From positions 62,001 through 126,000 of the forward strand of contig NZ_JAGTJJ010000008.1 in NCBI RefSeq assembly GCF_028435365.1: a stretch of DNA of 64,000 nucleotides, read 5' to 3'. A model generated the notes under the pieces. The model was given only the letters and a program-made list of their open reading frames with translations, was not told the DNA's origin and ran no database searches. This stretch comes from Polyangium jinanense (lineage in GTDB: Bacteria; Myxococcota; Polyangia; Polyangiales; Polyangiaceae). Both the position numbers and the translations under genes were made by a program. This document shows, piece by piece, positions 52,492-64,000 of this stretch. How positions within the stretch are numbered: position 1 is the first letter of the stretch; the number at the start of each line of letters is the position of its first letter.

Positions 52492-53651
52492 AGGACGCTC
52501 CCGCCGAACCCGGGTCCACCCGACGTCGACCTTCGCGCCTGGTAGCCCCCTCGGAGCTGCACCGAGAACCCGCGCCCGAGCGCGATGCCCACCTCGCCGA
52601 TCAGACGCACGCCGTATGTCTCCGCGTTCGGCATGTCCGTCACCTCGACGATCGGCGACACGAGCACGCGGTCGCCCGCGACCAGATCGAGCCGGCTGTA
52701 GAACCGATTCCCGAACGGCGCGCTGTCTCCGAGGCCGAGCGACTCGAACCCGAGGATGAGCTTCGAGCCGTACGGGTCGCCGATCAACGTCGACGCCCCG
52801 AGGCCGACCGAGAAGCCGATCTCCGTGACGCTCGTCTGGAGCTCCGTCTCCAGGTGCCAGAGGTCGAGCACCCGGAAGCGGATACGCGCCGCGCCGAAGT
52901 TCAGGCCGACCTTGTACCGCTCCTCGTTGTACTCGGAGAGCGGCACGAGCGACCAGCCGCGCACGAGTCCCAGCCGGAAGCCGAACTCCGACACCGTGCG
53001 CAGCGGCCGGTACGTGTAGCTCGCCTCCACCCGGTAGTACTGCTCGTCGACCGACGGCACGACCTCCTCACCTGGCTGGCAGGTCGCCTGACCCGCCGCG
53101 CATGGTATCGGTATCGTGCCCGTCGTGGTCCCGAAGCCCACGTACTCGCCCGCCACCCCGACGACCGAACGACGTCCGCCGAGCCGACTCAGCGCGGCTC
53201 GCTCCTTCGCATCGGTCCGGTCCTCGATCACGCTGACCGGGTGGAGCTTCTGCCGTGACGCGAATGCCGAGAACCGCGTCCCGTTCGTCTGCTCGACCTC
53301 GATCGTGTAGCCGATCCCCGGCGCCTTGAGCGCCTCGCCCGGGATGACCGCGATGTAGCCCCTCTCGCCGCCCCGCTGGAATGGCACGGCCTTCATCTCG
53401 CCGAGCGACGTCTGGTAGACGGCCAGCACGTTCCGGATGAGCTCCGCGTGTTCGAACGACGCCTCCAGCACGAGCTTCGTGCCAGGCTCCGCGCTGGCGA
53501 TCGGTGCGTGATGGACGCGCGGCGTCGTGGGCTTCGGCGTCTCGCCCGGCGGGATGTCCTCGGCCTTTTGCGCCTCGGCGTCACGCGCCGCGAAGGACAG
53601 CGCGACCGCGGCGAACGTGGCCAGGGTCTTCACGAAGGTTCGCGTCACCAT
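52479..53651 (-). CDS. Putative outer-membrane protein, paralogue of upstream gene
   Basis: A 390-aa protein with signal peptide (about 1-27, ending AARDAEAQ). An N-terminal globular part follows (about 55-130, GTKLVLEASFEHAELIRNVL, GYIAVIPGEALKAPGIGYTI). A C-terminal beta-barrel region of about 230 residues ends GPGFGGSVLYAF. The gene upstream has the same layout and a matching C-terminus (GPGFGGAVGYEW), so the two look like old duplicates in one operon (7-bp overlap). Function unknown. Confidence 0.75.
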   Translation of the reverse strand: MVTRTFVKTLATFAAVALSFAARDAEAQKAEDIPPGETPKPTTPRVHHAPIASAEPGTKLVLEASFEHAELIRNVLAVYQTSLGEMKAVPFQRGGERGYIAVIPGEALKAPGIGYTIEVEQTNGTRFSAFASRQKLHPVSVIEDRTDAKERAALSRLGGRRSVVGVAGEYVGFGTTTGTIPIPCAAGQATCQPGEEVVPSVDEQYYRVEASYTYRPLRTVSEFGFRLGLVRGWSLVPLSEYNEERYKVGLNFGAARIRFRVLDLWHLETELQTSVTEIGFSVGLGASTLIGDPYGSKLILGFESLGLGDSAPFGNRFYSRLDLVAGDRVLVSPIVEVTDMPNAETYGVRLIGEVGIALGRGFSVQLRGGYQARRSTSGGPGFGGSVLYAF

Positions 53652-55345
53652 TCGTACCCCACTGCTCCGCCGAAGCCCGGCCCTGCATGGTTGATGGTTC
53701 GGCCCTGGAACGACACGCGCGCCGCGACGACGAACCCGGGCGTGAGCCGGTAGCCCACCTGAATGATCCCGCGTGCGCCGACCTCGCCTTCCTCCTGGGA
53801 CTGCGTGGGCTCTCCGTTTTCGGTCGGCGACCTGTAGCTGCTCGATCCGGCTGGCTGGTTCGTCACCTCGGTCCGGACGAGGATGGGCACGCGCTTGAAG
53901 GTGTTCAGCTCGAGCTGGGTGAAGCCGCGTAGACCGACGCCGCCGAGCAGCTCGCCGCCGAGCACCAGGTTCGTCTCGCGGTCGTTGCCGATGCGGAAGA
54001 GGATCTGTCCGCCGCCCGAGATGCCGTCGTCGAGCAGCCCGATCGCCATCCTGCCGATCACGCCGAACAGCCGGTGGAAGCCGACCTCCGTTTCGAGGTA
54101 GCCGTAGGTCAATCCGACGGGGCGACCCGAGAGCCCGAGCGTATCGAGATCGTTGAGCGAGCCGCCGACGCCGCGGTAGACGCCGAACCCGGTGCGCAGC
54201 GCGCGCACGCCGGTGTCGCCGTAACGGAGCCCGAACGTGCCTTCCGTTTGCCAGACGCGATCGTTGCCCTTGAGCCCGTTGTAGTCGGCGAAGTCCGTGA
54301 GCACCATCGCCGACGCGATACGTTTCTCAGGTTTCGCGATCTTGGGTGCATCCTGGATCTGGATCCGCTCGGGGGCGCTCGGCAGGCCGACGACGGCTTT
54401 TGCGGCGCCGCTCGCCATGGTCGCCTCGATGAAGTACTCGATTTCCGCGGGCACGAGGCGGTCGCCGGGCACGGTCGCGGCCCAGTAGCCGGGGCCAGCG
54501 CTCGTCATCACGAACGGCGTGTACGTCTGTTTCCCCTTCGTCCGCACGTGCAGGATCGCGCCCGTGGCCAGGTCGTCGAGCTCCACCGCGAGCTCGAGCG
54601 GCGTGCCTTCGACCGCTGCCGTTGGTCGAGAAAAACTCACGAGTGAAGGCTCGGTCCGCGTGGTCTGCCCTTTTGCGGGCGCCGCCTTCGACCCGGGTTT
54701 GCCATCGGCTTCGATCAGCCGGCGCAGCGACGCGGCCTCTTCATAGAGCACGCGTGCATAACGACCGTTCGGTTTCTCCCGGACGTAATCCTCGTAGGCC
54801 TTGATGCGCGTGACGAGGTCGGCGCCTTTGAGCTTGTCGAACATCGTGGCGATCACGATCGCCTCGGGATCGGCGTCGCCGGCGGGCATCTCCTTCGCCT
54901 CCGTGGTCGTGGAGGCGTCGGGCTTTGTGGGCTCGGGTTTGCCGGGGGCCGGGGCTTTGCGCAGGATCACGAGGTCGCCCTTTTCGGGGGTCCGCGTGAG
55001 CGTGCCGGTTGCCGTGGCGATCGACATCGAGGGCCGCACTTGCCCGAGCTCGAGGGTCCCGATCCGGAATCGGTCGGAGATCACCTTGCCCGTCACGGGG
55101 TGTTTGAGCTTCAGCGGGCGCCAGATCTCGACCGTCGCCCCCTCCGTCGCTCCTTGGGTCGAGCCGAGGTCCAGGATCAGCTCCTCGCCTTCCTCTTCGA
55201 GGGCGAGCACCGTCCCCGTGATCTCGGTCGGCGCCGCGTCCGAGGCGGACGTTTTCGTCTGCGCCCCGGCGCCCGTCCCGATTCCGAGAAAGCAGAGCGC
55301 GGCCAGCGCCGCAACGAGGCGCGCCCTCGTGCTCCCCCGGTTCAA
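53645..55345 (-). CDS. Putative outer-membrane protein with N-terminal repeat-like and barrel regions
   Basis: About 566 aa from a TTG giving LNRGSTRARL, chosen because a signal peptide follows (VAALAALCFLGIGTGAGAQ); a GTG at 55435 would add 30 residues of unusual composition. Layout: a beta-rich segment (about 40-130, TEITGTVLALEEEGEELILD), a TPR-like helical stretch (about 165-210), an Ig-like segment (about 230-320, ILHVRTKGKQTYTPFVM) and a barrel from about 350. The middle (GTPLELAVELDDL, YFIEATMASGAAK) parallels the N-terminal part of the next gene. Function unknown. Confidence 0.72.
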   Translation of the reverse strand: MNRGSTRARLVAALAALCFLGIGTGAGAQTKTSASDAAPTEITGTVLALEEEGEELILDLGSTQGATEGATVEIWRPLKLKHPVTGKVISDRFRIGTLELGQVRPSMSIATATGTLTRTPEKGDLVILRKAPAPGKPEPTKPDASTTTEAKEMPAGDADPEAIVIATMFDKLKGADLVTRIKAYEDYVREKPNGRYARVLYEEAASLRRLIEADGKPGSKAAPAKGQTTRTEPSLVSFSRPTAAVEGTPLELAVELDDLATGAILHVRTKGKQTYTPFVMTSAGPGYWAATVPGDRLVPAEIEYFIEATMASGAAKAVVGLPSAPERIQIQDAPKIAKPEKRIASAMVLTDFADYNGLKGNDRVWQTEGTFGLRYGDTGVRALRTGFGVYRGVGGSLNDLDTLGLSGRPVGLTYGYLETEVGFHRLFGVIGRMAIGLLDDGISGGGQILFRIGNDRETNLVLGGELLGGVGLRGFTQLELNTFKRVPILVRTEVTNQPAGSSSYRSPTENGEPTQSQEEGEVGARGIIQVGYRLTPGFVVAARVSFQGRTINHAGPGFGGAVGYEW

Positions 55346-55532
55346 ACCATTTTCGAGTTCGAACACGCTACGATCGATCTTTATCGAATCGAATCCCAAA
55401 AGAAAAGAAAATACCGGCTGACGGAAATTCGACACACCGAGGTCGACCGCCTCTTTCGCGCGAATCCGAATTCGCGTTCATCGTCACCGCCCATTCGCGG
55501 CAACGATCCATTGTGTGGTTTTTCGGCGATAC

Positions 55533-56192
55533 TCAACCGGTAACGCTATCGACCACCCGGCCCCGGTCGAGCACGAGGCGCGCGCCGGCCCGCTCGCGAA
55601 AGAGCTCCGGCTCGTGCGAGACCACGACCACGGCCGCGCCGCGCGCGACCTCCTCGTCGACCACGGCGAGCAGCCGCGTCACGCCCGCCTTGTCGAGGCC
55701 GGTCGTCGGCTCGTCGAGCAGGACCAGCGAAGGCTCGTGCGTGAGCGCCCGCGCGAGCGCGATGCGTTGCCGCTGTCCGCGCGAGTACGTCCGGACCGGC
55801 CGCTCCGCGAACGCGCCAAGCTCGAAGCGCGACGAAGCCCGCGCCCACGCCTCCGCCGCGTCGAGCCCCACGAGCCGCGCCGCGAGCTCCACGTTCTTCC
55901 GACCCGACAGGTCCGGGTACGCCATCGTCTCGTGCGAGACCCAGCCAATCTCGGCACGCACCGCGAGCAGGTCATCGCCGAGCGGCTCGTACACGACCGT
56001 GCCCGCGGTCGGCTTGATCACCGTGCCGAGGATGCCCAGCAACGTGGACTTGCCCGAGCCGTTCGCGCCCTCGACGACGAGCAGCCTGCCTAGCTCGATC
56101 GTGAGGCTGACGCCGCGCAAGGCCACGGTGGGGCCGTAGGCCTTGATGAGGCCCTTGCCGACGATGCGTGTAAGGCGTGGCGTTCGGCTCAT
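55533..56192 (-). CDS. ABC transporter ATP-binding protein (CcmA-like)
   Basis: A 219-aa ATPase subunit. Walker A GANGSGKST (42-50), Q-loop replaced by a His region (WVSHETMAY), signature TYSRGQRQRIALARAL, Walker B SLVLLDEPTTGLD and switch His in VVVSHEPE. The size and the YSRGQ signature resemble CcmA, the heme-exporter ATPase. No permease gene (CcmB/C-like) is adjacent, so the partner is elsewhere and the substrate is unknown. It lies 10 bp after the kinase gene's stop on the same strand. Confidence 0.85.
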   Translation of the reverse strand: MSRTPRLTRIVGKGLIKAYGPTVALRGVSLTIELGRLLVVEGANGSGKSTLLGILGTVIKPTAGTVVYEPLGDDLLAVRAEIGWVSHETMAYPDLSGRKNVELAARLVGLDAAEAWARASSRFELGAFAERPVRTYSRGQRQRIALARALTHEPSLVLLDEPTTGLDKAGVTRLLAVVDEEVARGAAVVVVSHEPELFRERAGARLVLDRGRVVDSVTG

Positions 56193-56202
56193 CCGACGCG
56201 GC

Positions 56203-57963
<1,761 letters not shown>

Positions 57964-58140
57964 CGCGAGAGCCCTACGTTCGGCCATTCCGTCGCGCGCG
58001 GCCACTGCAAAATCGCTCGGCGATCGCGTTTTCGTTCCCACGGCGCAAGCTCACGAGCGCGGGCGAGCCCGTGACGCACTCGGTACGCATCGGTACGCAG
58101 GTGCTCGTCTGGTCAGTCCGCGGCGCCCACAGCCGAACGG

Positions 58141-58400
58141 GGGCAAGCTGGGGATAACTTCCGGTGATCCCAGGGTCTGCCTTGGGGAGAGAACCGGGCT
58201 CGGCCGTCCCCCCGTCGAGCTCTCCCCGACCCGACCCCGGGGTTGCCCCGATTCATCCACAGGGGGGTGGCTCCGTAAGTCATCGAAATCATAGGTCGAT
58301 CCAGAGTTTTCCCCATCGTCCACAGGCTCTACGATGACGACCTGATCTAGATCTAAAGATCTTCCCTAGATCGGAGGGGAACCGGTGAGCTTGGTCACGT
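58141..58400. other. Candidate chromosomal origin (oriC) upstream of dnaN
   Basis: The 531-bp gap between the kinase gene and dnaN contains DnaA-box-like 9-mers: TGGGGATAA at 58149-58157 (reverse TTATCCCCA, one mismatch to TTATCCACA), TCATCCACA at 58253-58261 (one mismatch), TTTTCCCCA at 58307 and TCGTCCACA at 58316 (two mismatches each). An AT-rich, palindromic stretch (GATCTAGATCTAAAGATCTT, about 58344-58363) follows and could be the unwinding element. The dnaN-recF-gyrB order and the nearby parS sites support an origin. dnaA itself is not here. Confidence 0.6.
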
Positions 58401-58494
58401 TTGCCTCGGTCATCTTTTCGACCTTCGCCCCGCCGATAACCCTGCTAAGAGGGACCGACCCGCTGCTTTCCCGCCGCGGCGGAGTTGAAGGGCC

Positions 58495-59619
58495 ATGGAC
58501 CTCGTCATCGCGAAGAAAGATCTGCTGCGCCTCGTCGACCGCTGCCAGGGCGTCGCCGACAAGAAGAGCGCCATGCCGGTGCTCGCCAACGTGCTGCTCG
58601 CCGCCGACGGGAACGCGCTGCGCGTTTCCGCGACCGACCTCTACCTCGCGGTGAGTGGTCAGACGGCGGCCGAAATCGTGAGCGCAGGCTCCGTGGCCGT
58701 TCCGGCGAAGGACCTGCTCGACCGCGTGAAGGCCATGCCCGACGGGCCCATCCAGGTGACCGCGCGCGAGGGCGCGCAGACCGTCATCAAGGCCGTCGGC
58801 TCGCCGCGCCGCTACACGCTGCACGGCATGCCCGGCAGCGAGTTCCCCCAGCTGCCGAAGCCCGCGCCCGACGCGCCCTCGCTGGAGCTACCCGTGGAGC
58901 TCCTCTCGCGGCTCATCGAGCGCACGCACTTCAGCATCTCGACCGACGAGACGCGCGCGCACGTGAACAGCGCGCTCTTCGAGTGGGCCGGCCACCGCGT
59001 CCGCATGGTCACGACCGACGGTCACCGGCTGTCCAAGATGGAGGTCACGCTGGAGGGAACGAGCGCGACGGCGACGATGCTCATCCCGCTCAAGGCCATC
59101 CACGAGCTGCGCAGGCTCACGAGCGGCGTCGACAAGGAGACGCCCACGGTGCACATCACGCAGAGCGGGCCGAACGCGTTTTTCGGCGTCGGTGGCATGA
59201 CCTTCTCGGTGAAGCTCGTCGACGCGCAGTTCCCGCCCTACCAGCAGGTCATCCCGAACGTGAGCGACCGGAGCATCCGCGCGCCGCGCGCCCAGCTCGC
59301 CGAGGCCCTGCGCGCCGTCTCGCTCGCCGCGAGCGACCGCACGGGCGGCGTGAAGCTCACGGTGACGTCGCGCGCGCTGCGCATCACGAGCGAGAGCCCC
59401 GAGAGCGGCAACGGCTTCGACGAGGTGCCGATCGACTACGATGGGCCCGAGGTGACGATCGGCTTCAACGCGAAGTACTTCCTCGACGTGCTCGCGGCCA
59501 TCAACGACGACGAGGTCGTCCTCGGCGTGTCGGGCGAGCTCGACCCTGCGGTCATCCGTCCCGCGACGGAGTCGGCGGCGGAGAGCTATGTCTCGGTCAT
59601 CATGCCGATGCGGATTTGA
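58495..59619 (+). CDS. dnaN: DNA polymerase III beta subunit (sliding clamp)
   Basis: A 374-aa sliding clamp, the normal length, forming the ring that holds DNA polymerase III on DNA. Three repeated clamp domains are visible: start DLVIAKKDLLRLVDRCQGV with KSAMPVLANVLL; middle ELLSRLIERTHFSISTDETR with VTTDGHRL; third KYFLDVLAAINDDEVVLGVSG, ending in the canonical tail YVSVIMPMRI. It is the first gene to the right of the oriC-like region. Confidence 0.98.
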   Translation: MDLVIAKKDLLRLVDRCQGVADKKSAMPVLANVLLAADGNALRVSATDLYLAVSGQTAAEIVSAGSVAVPAKDLLDRVKAMPDGPIQVTAREGAQTVIKAVGSPRRYTLHGMPGSEFPQLPKPAPDAPSLELPVELLSRLIERTHFSISTDETRAHVNSALFEWAGHRVRMVTTDGHRLSKMEVTLEGTSATATMLIPLKAIHELRRLTSGVDKETPTVHITQSGPNAFFGVGGMTFSVKLVDAQFPPYQQVIPNVSDRSIRAPRAQLAEALRAVSLAASDRTGGVKLTVTSRALRITSESPESGNGFDEVPIDYDGPEVTIGFNAKYFLDVLAAINDDEVVLGVSGELDPAVIRPATESAAESYVSVIMPMRI

Positions 59620-59680
59620 AACGCGGTCGCTACATGGGGCGCACGTGCGTACCCTCGCCGCGCCCCGTCTCCGATACACC

Positions 59681-59713
59681 CTCACCCGAACCCCTCTCCC
59701 GCCGGGAGAGGGG
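59681..59713. repeat. REP-like palindrome between dnaN and recF
   Basis: CTCACCCGAACCCCTCTCCC-GCC-GGGAGAGGGG: an 11-bp perfect stem (59691-59701 with 59703-59713) preceded by the CTCACCCGAA lead typical of a palindromic repeat scattered in many GC-rich proteobacteria. It could be transcribed as a hairpin in the dnaN-recF message. It ends 10 bp before the recF start. Confidence 0.6.
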
Positions 59714-59722
59714 TGAATCTCG

Positions 59723-60853
59723 ATGAATCGCCTCGAGCTCGAACGGCTCACCGTGCGCGGCCTTCGCGTCCTCTCGCGGGTGGACATGGAGCCCGCGCCG
59801 CGGCTCAACGTCGTGTGGGGCAACAACGGGCACGGCAAGACGAGCGTGCTCGAGGCGATTTACTTCGCCGCGACTTCGAAGAGCTTTCGAACGGCACGCG
59901 TGGGCGAGCTCGTGCGGCACGGCGAGCAGGCGGCGAGCGTGAAGGCGCGTTTCGTCGAGCGCGGCGGCGCGCTGCCGGCGCTGTCGCGCGAGCAGACGGC
60001 CGCGGTGCAGGGCAAGAGCGTGACCGTGCGCATCGACGGCAATCGGCCGCGCGCGCTCGTCGAGTACGCGACGCGCTCGCCCGTCGTGGTGTTTCATCCC
60101 GAGGAGCTCACGCTGTCGAGTGGACCGGCGCAGGGACGGCGCACGCTGCTCGACCGGCTCGCGCTCTTCACACGGCCCGAGAGCGCAGATGCGCGCGCGC
60201 GGTATGCACATGCGCTCAAAGCACGGCAGGAGCTCCTGCGGCGCGGCGCGGACATACCTTCGAGCGATACACGTGAGCTCGATGCGTTCGAGGAGCTCTG
60301 CGCCGAGCATGGCGCGGCCCTCACGCGGGCGCGCGCAGCCGCGGCCGAAGCGCTCGTGGTCGAGCTCGGGAGTGCGTTCGCGCAGATCGCCGCGCCCGAC
60401 CTCCGCCTCGAAGCGCGATATGCGCCGGGAGGCTCGGCCGACGTGGAGACCGCGCGCGGCGAGCTTGCGCGGGGCCGAAAGCGTGATGCGTTCCGCGCGT
60501 CGGCGGGGTTCGGCCCGCATCGCGACGAGCTCGAGCTCTTGCTGGATGGGCATCCGGCGCGCGTGGTCGCGTCGCAGGGACAACATCGCGCGCTCACGCT
60601 CGCTCTCAAGGCGGCCGAGACGGCGACGATCGCCAAAGAGCGGGGCATCGAGCCCTTGCTCTTGCTCGACGACGTTTCGAGCGAGCTCGATCCGGAGCGC
60701 ACGGGCGCGCTCTTTTCATTCCTCGCGCTCCATCGCGGTCAGATTTTCCTGACGACCACGCGCCCCGAGCTCATCCGCGCCGAGGACATATCGGCCGAGG
60801 GACGGCGTGACTTCCGCGTGTTTCGGGGCGAGCTCGACGAGGGCGCGGGCTGA
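59723..60853 (+). CDS. recF: DNA replication and repair protein RecF
   Basis: A 376-aa SMC-like ATPase that loads RecA at gapped DNA with RecO and RecR. Walker A GNNGHGKT (33-40), the family block SVLEAIYFAATSKSFRTARV, VVFHPEELTLSSGPAQGRR, the signature ASQGQHRALTLALKAAE and Walker B LLLLDDVSSELD are all present. It has the expected place after dnaN. ATG start; ribosome site GAGAGGGGTGAATCTCG. Confidence 0.96.
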   Translation: MNRLELERLTVRGLRVLSRVDMEPAPRLNVVWGNNGHGKTSVLEAIYFAATSKSFRTARVGELVRHGEQAASVKARFVERGGALPALSREQTAAVQGKSVTVRIDGNRPRALVEYATRSPVVVFHPEELTLSSGPAQGRRTLLDRLALFTRPESADARARYAHALKARQELLRRGADIPSSDTRELDAFEELCAEHGAALTRARAAAAEALVVELGSAFAQIAAPDLRLEARYAPGGSADVETARGELARGRKRDAFRASAGFGPHRDELELLLDGHPARVVASQGQHRALTLALKAAETATIAKERGIEPLLLLDDVSSELDPERTGALFSFLALHRGQIFLTTTRPELIRAEDISAEGRRDFRVFRGELDEGAG

Positions 60854-60969
60854 CCTCCGGCCGTTTCGGAGCGCCTCGACCACGAGCGCGCGAAACGGGC
60901 ACCAATCGGGCGTGATTTCCTCACGAAAAGGGCCCCGCCGAGCTTGCCCAAGAGGCACAAAAAGGCTAG

Positions 60970-63648
<2,679 letters not shown>

Positions 63649-63670
63649 CGGGGGCAAACCCCCAAGCACA

Positions 63671-63702
63671 AAGCCCTCCTCGGCGCTGCTCGAGGGGGGC
63701 TT
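63671..63702. terminator. Probable terminator between gyrB and the convergent gene
   Basis: AAGCCCTCCTCG-8 bp-CGAGGGGGGCTT forms a strong hairpin, with T-rich ends (TTCGTGTTTC on the right; AAGCACAAAG on the left). It sits 22 bp after the gyrB stop and 16 bp from the stop of the convergent gene, so it can serve both. Confidence 0.75.
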
Positions 63703-63718
63703 CGTGTTTCGAAGGGTT

Positions 63719-64000
63719 TTACTTCTTCAGCATGTTGTTCGGGCCGCCCTTGGCGCGGTCCTTGGGGACGGGCCTCTGCCACGAGGTGCCGTCCACGTTC
63801 ATCCAGGAGACGACCACCTCGATGGTGGCATCGGCCTTCCCGGCGGCCTTGTCGAAGGGCCCGACCGTGATATCGGCCGCCTGACCGGCGTCGAGCCCCT
63901 TCGGGTGCTTGCCGCTGATCATCTCGATGAGCTTGCCGTCTTTGTCGTACGCGAACGCCTTGTACTCGAGCATCTTGATGCCTTGCTCGCTCGCGTTCTT
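63719..64000 (-). CDS. C-terminal part of a hypothetical protein, cut by window edge
   Basis: Ninety-three codons of a frame that is open at the right edge. Upstream of an internal Met the codons read KNASEQGIK, in frame, so the gene starts outside the window. The seen part is strand-like (MLEYKAFAYDKDGKLIEMIS, TIEVVVSWMNVDGTSWQRP), resembling a small FxLYD/CARDB-like domain of a secreted or lipoprotein, but I cannot assign it. Convergent with gyrB. Confidence 0.6.
   Translation of the reverse strand, partial: KNASEQGIKMLEYKAFAYDKDGKLIEMISGKHPKGLDAGQAADITVGPFDKAAGKADATIEVVVSWMNVDGTSWQRPVPKDRAKGGPNNMLKK

Overview
The window looks like chromosomal DNA of a very GC-rich myxobacterium, probably order Polyangiales (Sorangium/Polyangium-like). 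This is inferred, not proven, from the extreme third-position GC, the many lipoproteins and cysteine-rich secreted proteins, FHA/PATAN/PEGA signalling proteins, Ser/Thr kinases and formylglycine-generating-enzyme (FGE) domains. The right end carries dnaN-recF-gyrB. Upstream lie four ParB-binding parS palindromes and a DnaA-box-rich intergenic region, so the window sits next to the replication origin. No dnaA gene is present.

Layout. 1-3.1 kb: tail of an FGE-domain protein, cinA, a small membrane protein, a possible expansin-like remnant and a lipoprotein. 3.1-10.2 kb: aconitase, secreted or outer-membrane proteins, and a TetR regulator facing an acyl-CoA dehydrogenase-family enzyme. 10.3-21.6 kb: an array of four compensating hairpins, a hemerythrin protein with a histone-like tail, a TonB-dependent receptor with a fused TonB C-terminal domain, a degenerate alkaline-phosphatase-superfamily protein, and a giant receiver/PATAN/PEGA protein whose 3' end is duplicated beside a 42-bp tandem array. 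21.7-23.0 kb: two convergent Uma2-family genes.

23.1-32.1 kb is the most interesting part, an apparent anti-phage island. It holds a CD-NTase, a bacterial HORMA protein, a TRIP13/Pch2-like AAA+ ATPase, a SAVED-domain sensor and a trypsin-like protease. The sensor and the protease carry closely matching effector-associated (EAD1-like) domains, so the natural reading is a CBASS with a two-part effector: cyclic nucleotide binds SAVED, EAD1-EAD1 contact follows, and the protease is activated. Next to it are an FHA-winged-helix protein, a Ser/Thr kinase-FGE fusion and an unknown protein. A 16-bp motif (TGAAATAGAsTGAAAT) precedes both the unknown gene and the CBASS operon.

32.1-44.5 kb: isopropylmalate-type dehydrogenase with an ABM-like protein, alanine dehydrogenase, a DUF1592/DUF1552-type secreted pair, two pseudo-receiver signalling proteins in line with dapF and a DUF167 gene, and aroC. 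44.5-52.5 kb: parS sites interleaved with an aroK-aroB fusion, a zapA-bioF-bioD operon (one parS lies inside bioD), and several repeat elements. 52.5-58 kb: two related envelope proteins, an ABC ATPase and a Ser/Thr kinase. 58.1-63.7 kb: the oriC-like region, dnaN, recF, gyrB and a terminator.
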